Below, in pieces: positions 15,983 through 23,001 of a stretch of DNA of 64,000 bases. Source of the stretch: Lachnospiraceae bacterium (GTDB lineage: Bacteria; Bacillota; Clostridia; Lachnospirales; Lachnospiraceae). The notes under the pieces are model-generated. The model made no database searches. It saw only the letters and a list, made by a program, of their open reading frames with translations, and was not told where the DNA came from. Position 1 is the first letter of the stretch, and each line of letters opens with the position of its first letter. The translations under genes and the position numbers were made by a program. The stretch lies in the NCBI GenBank assembly GCA_017461725.1, contig JAFTXG010000028.1, forward strand, positions 62,001 to 126,000. Direction: 5' to 3'.

Positions 15983-17305
15983 TCAGGCATAATCCTTCAG
16001 AAGCCGTTTGAAAAATCGGACCCCCTCGGCAAGCGCTGCAATGGTGACATTTTCGTCCACTGCGTGGCAGGAGGAATTCTGAGCATTCGTCATCCGAATC
16101 GGTGCAAACCTCAACGCCGTGTCAGTAAGGGCATGGAAGTGTCTGCAATCGGTGCCTCCCATAATGAGATAGGGCGCAACGCCGGCATCCGGGAAATGAG
16201 CCCTGATGGTTTTCTCCACAAAGCAGTAGGCAGCTGAGTGAATGTCAGACACCGGGGATGCATCGCGCCGGAGCAGCACTTCAAACTCCAGATCATACTT
16301 TTTGCCGTACTTTTTCAGCACATTAAGGCTTTCTTCGCAGTTCTGATGGACACTGCACCGCAGATTTGCGATCAGATAGGGTTCCTTGGGGATCACGTTT
16401 GCGGCGTCACTTCCCTTCATCTGCGTAAAACAACAGGTCGTCGCCATCAGGGCCTCGCCAAAAGGAGAAACCATGGGCATGGCCGCAACCACCAACAGTT
16501 TGGTCAGCCAGAGATTTCCCAGCAAAAACCGCAGCGGGAAGGAAAATGCCGGCGCCATCTGCCGAAGCATCTCCTGCACCTCCGGAATCAGTACCTTCTT
16601 AAAGGGACGTTTGCGCTCGATCTCATTTGCGAACGCAAAAAGCCTTGCGGCAGGGGTATTCCGGGGCGGTGTGGAACTGTGTCCACCCTTTCCTCTGGCG
16701 GTGATCTTCACATCCATATAACCTTTTTCCGTGACACCGACCACCGCATAGGGCTTATCCATGCCGGGCACAGCCTCATCGATGACTGCGCCTCCCTCAT
16801 CCAGAACGAAGGCGAAACGGATGCCCCGATCCCGCAGATGCCGCATGGCCGCAGCTGCTCCGTCACCGCCGGTCTCCTCGTTGATCGAGTACTCCAGATA
16901 TACATCGCAAGGGGGAACAAACCCTTCGCCCAGCAGCTCTTCCACCGCCTGCAGCTGAACATACATGGTGCCCTTGCAGTCCAAGGTTCCACGGCCATAG
17001 AGACAGCCGTCTTTCACTGCGCCCGAGTAAGCAGGCACGGACCATCCCTCATCGGAGGCCGGCACCACGTCCTGATGTCCCATGAACAGGATGGGTAATT
17101 TCTTCTGATCTGCGCCTTCCCAGCGGTACAGAAGTGTGCCGTTCAGCACGGTTTTTTCCAATTTTTCGTGGATCAGCGGGAAAAGTCTTTCCAATTCCTG
17201 ATGGAAGCGGTAAAACTGGGACAGATCCTCATGCTCATGTTTGGAAACCGTAGGGATGCGGACCATCGCACCCAGCTTTTCTTCCGCAATTTTCAATTCT
17301 GTCAT
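15983..17305 (-). CDS. M20-family metallopeptidase (PM20D1/CPS1-like)
   Basis: This 440-residue di-zinc hydrolase has the M20 ligand series: MGHQDVV, GRGTLDCKG with the bridging Asp, INEETGGDG with the catalytic Glu, and the late His in CHAVDE. A lid or dimer domain is inserted at about 190-320. Members cleave peptide or N-acyl-amino-acid amide bonds. There is no signal peptide, so it is cytoplasmic. Its start overlaps the stop of the symporter gene by four bases (17302-17305), which ties hydrolysis of an imported amide-containing solute to its uptake. Confidence 0.9.
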   Translation of the reverse strand: MTELKIAEEKLGAMVRIPTVSKHEHEDLSQFYRFHQELERLFPLIHEKLEKTVLNGTLLYRWEGADQKKLPILFMGHQDVVPASDEGWSVPAYSGAVKDGCLYGRGTLDCKGTMYVQLQAVEELLGEGFVPPCDVYLEYSINEETGGDGAAAAMRHLRDRGIRFAFVLDEGGAVIDEAVPGMDKPYAVVGVTEKGYMDVKITARGKGGHSSTPPRNTPAARLFAFANEIERKRPFKKVLIPEVQEMLRQMAPAFSFPLRFLLGNLWLTKLLVVAAMPMVSPFGEALMATTCCFTQMKGSDAANVIPKEPYLIANLRCSVHQNCEESLNVLKKYGKKYDLEFEVLLRRDASPVSDIHSAAYCFVEKTIRAHFPDAGVAPYLIMGGTDCRHFHALTDTALRFAPIRMTNAQNSSCHAVDENVTIAALAEGVRFFKRLLKDYA

Positions 17306-18687
17306 TCTTTACCTCTCTCAGCCTGCATAGCAGCCATATCTTTTTCAATGGGATGGAAGAACACAACCACCAGCATCACAGCAGCAATGCACATGGGCAC
17401 CCAGCCAAGGAGTGCGTTGATGGTGTTGATGGCAGTTTCCGGCTGTACAGAGAGCTCTGCATTGAAACCTGCCTTCGCCAGAGCACCGGTCATCAGCAGA
17501 TTTGCTCCGGCCTTACTGAGCTTTGATGCCAGATTATCACAGGTGCTGACCAGAGAATCGATGCGGCGATGACTCTTCCACTCTACGAGGTCCGCAATAT
17601 TGTTTCGATTTGTATTAAAGAGGACAAATGCCAGCGTCATGGCATAGGCAACGGTCAGGGCATTGACCAGAATCGCACCCATGGAAAAAGGATCGATCAC
17701 AAACCAAATCTTACCCACCACATAGACGAGGGCGGAGCTGATCATGGTCTTGCGGCGGCCCAGTTTCTTATCGATGGGGATAGAGAGTATGGAAAAGACC
17801 ACAGAGACTACCAGATACAGTGCCATAATGATGGTCGCCGCGGAGGAAGAACCGATCACATAGGTAGCGTAATAATTGATGGTGCTCATGATCAGCAGAT
17901 TCAGCATGCCGTAGCACAGCACATACAGGGTGTTCATCACCCAGCTGCGGCAGGCAAAGAGCATCTTAAACGCCTCGAACAGACGGATTTTTTCCTCATT
18001 GACAGCTTCCTGCTTCACACGCTCTTTTGTAGTAAAATAATGAGCAAAGCTGCCCAGGATGCACACGCAGCCCATAACGATAGCTGCATAGAAAAACGCA
18101 TTCCTGCCGGGATCGCCGGGGATGATATTGCCAGCTTCGTCAAGGCCGCCAAACAGGTTCAGAAGGGGGTACATGGCAACGGCACCGATGGCGCTGCCCA
18201 GACAGCCGCCCAGATTACGCGCTACATTGATCGCACGGCGGTCCTCATCCCGGTTGGTGGCCAAACTGCCCATGGAGTTATAGGGGATGGCAGCGAAGGT
18301 GTTGAACAGCTCAAACAGGAAATATATCGCCATGGCAATGGCCAGTTTCAGACCGTAGTTCACGTCAAAGCAGGTGAACATCATCACCACAGTGATGGCC
18401 CAGGGAACCGCACACCACAGTGCCAGAGGACGCACCTTTTCACCGTTTTTAAACTTATGGTTTACCGCCCAGAAACCTACCAGGGGGTCATTGATGGCAT
18501 CCCAGACAATGCCGATGGCGGTGATGATACCGGCATGGGCAATGCTGATGCCCATAACATTGGTCAGGAAGAACAGGTAGAACAAGTCCTTAAAGTTGAA
18601 GACAACGTTACTTGCGGTGGAGAAGGTGGCAAAACCCAGTTTTTCCATGGTGCCCACCTTGGGGGTCTGCTTGGTCGGAGTAGTCAT
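17302..18687 (-). CDS. MFS symporter of the glycoside-pentoside-hexuronide (GPH) type
   Basis: The 461-residue integral membrane protein has about 12 hydrophobic helices and the GPH-type pattern: an early conserved segment (SNVVFNFKDLFYLFFLTNVMG), DAINDPLVGFW in the loop after helix 2, and a LGRRKT-type loop at mid-protein. GPH carriers move sugars, uronides and related acids with cations. The ribosome site GAGAGGAAAT precedes the ATG. It is the first gene of a unit running into the M20 peptidase, suggesting an N-acylated or glycosylated solute is taken up and then hydrolysed. The substrate is unknown. Confidence 0.88.
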   Translation of the reverse strand: MTTPTKQTPKVGTMEKLGFATFSTASNVVFNFKDLFYLFFLTNVMGISIAHAGIITAIGIVWDAINDPLVGFWAVNHKFKNGEKVRPLALWCAVPWAITVVMMFTCFDVNYGLKLAIAMAIYFLFELFNTFAAIPYNSMGSLATNRDEDRRAINVARNLGGCLGSAIGAVAMYPLLNLFGGLDEAGNIIPGDPGRNAFFYAAIVMGCVCILGSFAHYFTTKERVKQEAVNEEKIRLFEAFKMLFACRSWVMNTLYVLCYGMLNLLIMSTINYYATYVIGSSSAATIIMALYLVVSVVFSILSIPIDKKLGRRKTMISSALVYVVGKIWFVIDPFSMGAILVNALTVAYAMTLAFVLFNTNRNNIADLVEWKSHRRIDSLVSTCDNLASKLSKAGANLLMTGALAKAGFNAELSVQPETAINTINALLGWVPMCIAAVMLVVVFFHPIEKDMAAMQAERGKE

Positions 18688-18722
18688 ATTGATTTCCTCT
18701 CTTTCTTATGTGTATGGTTTTC

Positions 18723-18751
18723 ATTATATAGCAGCCCTCTCTAAAAAGCAA
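18723..18751 (-). promoter_or_regulatory. Promoter of the symporter/M20 operon
   Basis: Minus-strand TTGCTT (18746-18751) and TATAAT (18723-18728) have a 17-base spacer, about 36 bases before the symporter start. Confidence 0.6.
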
Positions 18752-18781
18752 TCCATTCCGACGCAGACGGCCACAATTAAT

Positions 18782-18810
18782 TTGACGATGCACCGAATTA
18801 ATGTTATACT
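18782..18810 (+). promoter_or_regulatory. Promoter of the membrane-anchored M20 gene
   Basis: TTGACG (18782-18787) and TATACT (18805-18810) have a 17-base spacer. It lies back to back with the symporter promoter, so both divergent units could share one regulator. Confidence 0.7.
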
Positions 18811-18837
18811 TTTATAAATTACAAGGGGGGAATTATC

Positions 18838-20268
18838 ATGATTATTTTATACACCATTCTTGCCATTATTTTTGTGTTATGTATCGTATTACTGCTGAAT
18901 ACTGCCCTGCAGACCAGGAATGCACGTACACCGGAGGGACAGCATCCCACGTTTACCGATGCACAGCTGGAAGCTTATTCCAATACGTTCTCCCGCATGC
19001 TCCGGTGCGCTACCGTGTCCGTCAAGGACAGTTACGATGACACTGAGTTTGCCAAACTCCGCAGCGTTGTGGAGGAGGACTTTCCTCTGCTGCACCAAAA
19101 GGCAGAGCGAAAAATCCTGTCCGACGATTGCTGGCTGTACAAGATTCCCGGCAAGGATCCCAACCGCAACATTCTCTTGATGTCTCACCACGACGTGGTG
19201 GCCGCTGACAAGGACTGGACCATGCCCGCCTTTGAGGGCATCATCCGCGACGGAAAGGTCTACGGCCGCGGTGCCGCGGACACCAAGGGTTCCTTGTGCG
19301 CCATCCTCTTTGCCGCGGAGGAAATGCTCCAGGCCGGAGTGACTCCGCCTGTCAATCTTTACATCCTCTCCTCCCACAATGAGGAGCTGGGCGGCGACGG
19401 CATGCCCGCCACTCTTGCTTACTGCCAGGAAAACGGAATTACCTTTGAAGTGATTTTGGACGAAGGCGGTGCCATCGTGGAGCCTCCTCTGGCCGGTATG
19501 AACTGCGAAATGTGCGCAATGGTGGCCGTTCACGAGAAGGGCCGTCTGAAGCTGAAGTGCACCGTAGAAAACGAAAGCAGCCACGTGAGCCTCACTGCTT
19601 TCAAGGGCAATCCCGTAGAGCGTATGTCCCAGTTTATTCAGGAAGTCACCACCAAAAACATCTTTATCCGCCGTCTGAATCCACAGACTCGCGCCATGTT
19701 TGCAGCCCTGGCTCCCTACTGCAGTCTCCCTATGAAGGTACTGCTCTCCAATCTGTGGCTGTTTGGCGGTCTGCTGACCAAGGTTCTGCCCAAGCTCAAT
19801 GCCACCGCCGGCGGCATGGTTGGAACCACCTGTAACTTCCAGGATATCCATGGCAGTGTCTCAAGTAAGGTCTGCACTGCTTCCGTGATGATGCGCAACA
19901 TCAATGAAGAGGATTTAAAAACAGACTATACGGCCTTTAAGGCTGTAGCTGACAAATACGGCATTACACTGGAAACGGAGCGCGATGAATACTATCCGCC
20001 TGCGGATATGACCTCCCCGGCTTACCGTTATACCTTTGATTGTCTGGCCAAGGTCTTCCCCCGCTTCCCCGCAGCTCCATATATCCTTCCTGCCGGTACC
20101 GATGCATGGCGACTGACCCCTGTGTGTGACTGTGTTCTTCGCTTCGCTCCCACCAGAATGAGCAAGCAGCAGCTTGGTTCCATTCACGCAGCAGATGAAA
20201 ATCTGGATGTGGCGGCCATCGGTGAAGCAGCGGCGTTCTATAAGTACTTTGTCGAAAACTATCAGTAA
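18838..20268 (+). CDS. Membrane-anchored M20 metallopeptidase
   Basis: This 476-residue relative of the M20 enzyme encoded on the other side of the symporter has an N-terminal membrane helix (about 1-22, MIILYTILAIIFVLCIVLLL). It carries the ligand motifs MSHHDVV, GRGAADTKG, SSHNEELGGDG and the late His in IHAADE. The architecture matches PM20D1 or yscS-type carboxypeptidases, which cleave or form N-acyl amino acids. A strong AAGGGGGG ribosome site precedes the ATG. The anchor could place the catalytic domain outside the membrane, so this enzyme and its cytoplasmic paralogue might act on the two sides of the transporter. The topology is an inference. Confidence 0.88.
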   Translation: MIILYTILAIIFVLCIVLLLNTALQTRNARTPEGQHPTFTDAQLEAYSNTFSRMLRCATVSVKDSYDDTEFAKLRSVVEEDFPLLHQKAERKILSDDCWLYKIPGKDPNRNILLMSHHDVVAADKDWTMPAFEGIIRDGKVYGRGAADTKGSLCAILFAAEEMLQAGVTPPVNLYILSSHNEELGGDGMPATLAYCQENGITFEVILDEGGAIVEPPLAGMNCEMCAMVAVHEKGRLKLKCTVENESSHVSLTAFKGNPVERMSQFIQEVTTKNIFIRRLNPQTRAMFAALAPYCSLPMKVLLSNLWLFGGLLTKVLPKLNATAGGMVGTTCNFQDIHGSVSSKVCTASVMMRNINEEDLKTDYTAFKAVADKYGITLETERDEYYPPADMTSPAYRYTFDCLAKVFPRFPAAPYILPAGTDAWRLTPVCDCVLRFAPTRMSKQQLGSIHAADENLDVAAIGEAAAFYKYFVENYQ

Positions 20269-20276
20269 ATAAATTT

Positions 20277-20318
20277 AAAGAGTTAACAGACTGAAATCGG
20301 GTCTGTTAACTCTTTTTC
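20277..20318 (+). terminator. Terminator after the membrane-anchored M20 gene
   Basis: A perfect 15-bp stem pairs AAAGAGTTAACAGAC with GTCTGTTAACTCTTT and runs into TTTTTC. Confidence 0.92.
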
Positions 20319-20341
20319 GAGTTCTAATTGCTATTAACATT

Positions 20342-20494
20342 TCACTTTGCGAACACCACACCTCGGGAATTAAGATAAACATCAATATCATTATTGATAT
20401 AGTTATGTCCTGTGGTATGCAATACATCATAGAATTCACGGATATAATCAAATACTCCGTAACGGTCAAACAAAACAGAATTTACAATGTCACT
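20342..20494 (-). pseudogene. 5'-truncated DUF3791-like gene remnant
   Basis: Directly after the Ldh_2 stop codon, and in the same frame, the minus strand reads about 50 codons to a TGA at 20342, including FDRYGVFDYIREFYDVLHTT and then NDIDVYLNSR. This resembles the C-terminal half of small DUF3791 proteins (YGVxDYLxxFYDVLHTQG pattern), which in many clostridia neighbour DUF3990 genes in a toxin-antitoxin-like arrangement. There is no start codon or ribosome site and the N-terminal half is missing, so it is a decayed leftover. Read-through of the Ldh_2 stop would append it, but I consider that unlikely. Family recognition is from memory. Confidence 0.55.
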
Positions 20495-21637
20495 TTATTT
20501 CTTCTTCTCGTAACTAAACAACTTAGCCTCGGAGACATCCACATCTCCCAAATACTCCACGCTGTCCATGCCGAGAAGGTTACAGATCTCAACCATCTCC
20601 GCAACGGTGGTCACGTTCAGCTCAAGACCGTTCTTCTTTTTATCCTCATAGCTCAGGATTTCCTTCTCGCCGTGGGTGTAAATCGGCACATCGGGGTTAG
20701 CGCGCTGTGCTTCTCTCAGCTCACGAAGCAGGGTGGAGAGATGATCCTTCATCTCCTGGGGATCGCCGAAGATCGCGGGATCGATAACGATAAACGCGTG
20801 GCAGGTGCCGGAGCCCTGACCCTCCACTCTCTTGCGGTGATGATTGGAGGTGAGGCCGCCGGAGGTGATGGCGGTCAGAAGCTCAGCCATCATGGCAAAT
20901 CCGTAACCCTTGTGGCTGCCCATCTCCTCGGTGCTTCCGCCCACAGGAAGGATACCGCCGGTGCCAACCTCATTAATAAAGCAGTTCAGCACGCGGGCTG
21001 CATCGGTGCAGACTGCACCGTTCTCATCCACTGCCCACTCCTCCTCGAGGGGTTTTCCGATCTTGTTGCAGACCTCCAGCTTACCTCTGGACACAACGGT
21101 GGTCGCCGCGTCGAACCAGAAGGGATAGGGCTCTGCGGGCATCGCCATGGCGATGGGGTTGGTTCCAAGCAGGGGCTGCTTTGAGTTGGTATGTACCATC
21201 AGAGACTCGGTGTTGGTGCTGGCGATGGCCATCAGTCCCTGATCACAGGCCATCTTAGTGTAATAACCGGCAATACCGAAGTGGTTGGAATTACGGACGG
21301 TCACAAAGGACATGCCCACCTTTTTCGCCTTCTCAATGGCCATATTCATGGCAAAAATACTGGTCAGCTGACCCATGCCGTGATGTCCGTCGATAACTGC
21401 GGAGATCGGTGTCTCAAATACCACCTCAGGCTTTGCGTCCACATGGACAGAACCTCTCTTGATGGAATTGCGGTAACGCACCAGACGGTGGGTTCCGTGG
21501 GAAGTAATTCCGTACATATCTGCCAGAAGCAAAACATCCGTAATCTGCGCTGCCTGCTCCTTTGTAAATCCAAACTTCTCAAACGCGTCGCAGCAGAAGC
21601 GCTCCAACTGTTCACAACTGTAACGGATCGTACTCAT
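20495..21637 (-). CDS. Ldh_2-family malate/L-lactate/sulfolactate-type dehydrogenase
   Basis: The 380-residue protein belongs to the NAD(P)-dependent Ldh_2 family (PF02615), unrelated to Rossmann lactate dehydrogenases. Landmarks are the conserved His in SHGTHRLVRY (about 46-56), AVIDGHHGMGQ, the RNSNHFGIAGYY catalytic region (about 113-124), the LLGTNPIA block and the GSHKGYGFAMM nucleotide region. Members reduce 2-oxo acids or oxidise malate, L-lactate, ureidoglycolate or sulfolactate. A 380-residue length is slightly longer than typical (about 340-360). Its promoter carries AraC-type direct repeats and it is divergent from an AraC gene, its probable activator. Confidence 0.9.
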   Translation of the reverse strand: MSTIRYSCEQLERFCCDAFEKFGFTKEQAAQITDVLLLADMYGITSHGTHRLVRYRNSIKRGSVHVDAKPEVVFETPISAVIDGHHGMGQLTSIFAMNMAIEKAKKVGMSFVTVRNSNHFGIAGYYTKMACDQGLMAIASTNTESLMVHTNSKQPLLGTNPIAMAMPAEPYPFWFDAATTVVSRGKLEVCNKIGKPLEEEWAVDENGAVCTDAARVLNCFINEVGTGGILPVGGSTEEMGSHKGYGFAMMAELLTAITSGGLTSNHHRKRVEGQGSGTCHAFIVIDPAIFGDPQEMKDHLSTLLRELREAQRANPDVPIYTHGEKEILSYEDKKKNGLELNVTTVAEMVEICNLLGMDSVEYLGDVDVSEAKLFSYEKKK

Positions 21638-21711
21638 GATGATTCCTCCTTTTCTCCGGCCGGGTGTTCGGACCGGCCGGAATGTTTTGTTCGATGATTG
21701 ATTGTGATTTC

Positions 21712-21775
21712 ATTATAGCGGCAATAATCATATACCGCAATGGAACAGCGTTCACATAGTTGGCATATCGTTCAC
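21712..21775 (-). promoter_or_regulatory. Ldh_2 promoter with AraC-type direct-repeat operator
   Basis: Minus-strand TTGCGG (21735-21740) and TATAAT (21712-21717) are 17 bases apart. Just upstream, the 7-base repeat CGTTCAC (plus sense) occurs at 21749-21755 and 21769-21775, exactly 20 bases apart and in the same orientation. Two direct repeats about two helical turns apart, abutting a weak -35 box, match the usual site of an AraC-type activator. Confidence 0.65.
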
Positions 21776-21855
21776 TTTTCACCAAAATATTTAGGGTTTT
21801 GATTCGATTTAGTCCTTTTTTCTTGCAAATCATTTAAATCAATGCTATGGTAGGG

Positions 21856-22020
21856 ATGAAAGCACTGTCAAGCGGCTGAGCGAAGGCAAGCTTGCTTGCA
21901 CTCTCGCTCAGACATTTGACAGGCAAAACGGTATGAGCATAAAAGCCACACGAAGTGGGGCGATATGCGAATAGCGGTGTCAGCTACGCGAGTGCGCAGC
22001 ACGGAGGAGCTGACTTTCAT
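21856..22020 (+). repeat. Structured leader repeat, copy 1 (AraC gene leader)
   Basis: This 165-base untranslated element is closed by ATGAAAG (21856-21862) pairing with CTTTCAT (22014-22020). Inside is a three-tier hairpin: CTGTCAA/TTGACAG (21865, 21916), CTGAGCGA/TCGCTCAG (21876, 21904) and GCAAGCTTGCTTGCA (21886-21900). Then follow ATGAGCATAAAAGC (21933-21946) with a CCAC/GTGG hairpin, GCGATATGCGAAT (21960-21972), a GTCAGCT/AGCTGAC stem, and AGCACGGAG (21998-22006). The same modules recur in the pheS and leuS leaders. No named RNA family comes to mind. It ends 31 bases before the AraC start codon. Confidence 0.65.
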
Positions 22021-22051
22021 ATGATTACAAAAACAGCGGAGGATTCTCCCT

Positions 22052-22876
22052 ATGAAAAACATACTCAACGATTACGGATACCGCACCCGCTGGCACCACG
22101 TTTACGTCCACACCCGCGAGGGATACTTCTCCTCCGTGGTGGATTTCCACGAACATGAATATTACGAGGTGATCCTGGTACTCTCGGGCAATATCAAAAT
22201 CCTTCTCAGCGACCAGACCGAGACAGGAACGGGAAACCGTATCATTCTGACCAGACCGGGTACCCCCCACTTCATCACCTGCAACCCGGATACTCTGTAC
22301 AGCCGCAGATATCTCCTGTTCTCCCACGACTTCCTGGCTGACTATGTCCCCGAATGGAATCAGCTCCAGACCATATTCGGAAAGACAGGTCGGATCATCC
22401 CCATCACGCCGGAGCAGACCGGGTACTGTGCTGATCTGCTAAACCAGATCGGCAGTGAGACGGATCTCTTCCGCCAGCGGCTGTTGTCACTCTATCTGCT
22501 GTCCCGGATCGCCGATTTTGCCAGGACGGAGAAGATTACCACAGTAAGGATTCCATCCTATGTCACCGAGGCACTGAACTATATCAGCGATCATTCCGCT
22601 GAAAAAATCCTTGCCGCGGATCTGGCATGGAAACTGAATGTGAGCCGCACCACGCTGATGACCGGATTTAAACAATATACCGGCAGCACGATCAATGAAT
22701 ATCTGACCCACTGCCGGTTGAAAAATGCTACCCGTTTACTGCGGGAAGGAAAAACTGAATCTGAGGTGGCGGAAATGTGCGGATTCTGCGACAGCTCCGG
22801 TCTGATCCGAAGCTTCAAGCGTTGGTACGGAATGCCGCCGAAGCAGTATCTGGCAAGAGAAAAAACCACCACCTAG
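22052..22876 (+). CDS. AraC-family transcriptional regulator
   Basis: The 274-residue protein has an N-terminal cupin sensor (VDFHEHEYYEVILVLSGNIKILLSD, about 28-52; TRPGTPHFI) and a C-terminal double helix-turn-helix (about 170-268) with the typical end SGLIRSFKRWYGMPPKQYL. It is divergent from the Ldh_2 gene, whose promoter bears paired CGTTCAC repeats, so it likely activates that enzyme in response to a small acid or sugar. Its leader holds a folded repeat element, and its ribosome site lies in the small inverted repeat GGAGGATTCTCC (22038-22049), which may limit translation. Confidence 0.92.
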   Translation: MKNILNDYGYRTRWHHVYVHTREGYFSSVVDFHEHEYYEVILVLSGNIKILLSDQTETGTGNRIILTRPGTPHFITCNPDTLYSRRYLLFSHDFLADYVPEWNQLQTIFGKTGRIIPITPEQTGYCADLLNQIGSETDLFRQRLLSLYLLSRIADFARTEKITTVRIPSYVTEALNYISDHSAEKILAADLAWKLNVSRTTLMTGFKQYTGSTINEYLTHCRLKNATRLLREGKTESEVAEMCGFCDSSGLIRSFKRWYGMPPKQYLAREKTTT

Positions 22877-22933
22877 CGTACTGTTCCTTGCCATTTTCAA
22901 CAGTTTTTCAAAATTGGTAAACAGAATATAGTT

Positions 22934-22980
22934 CAAAAAACCTCCTGCATAAACCACATTTCGCAGTCTATGCAGGAGGC
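22934..22980 (-). terminator. Terminator of the pheST operon
   Basis: On the minus strand CCTCCTGCATA pairs with TATGCAGGAGG around an 18-base loop, followed by TTTTTT. It also lies after the AraC gene on the other strand. Confidence 0.9.
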
Positions 22981-23001
22981 ATACTATTTCTGTATTCGAT
23001 T

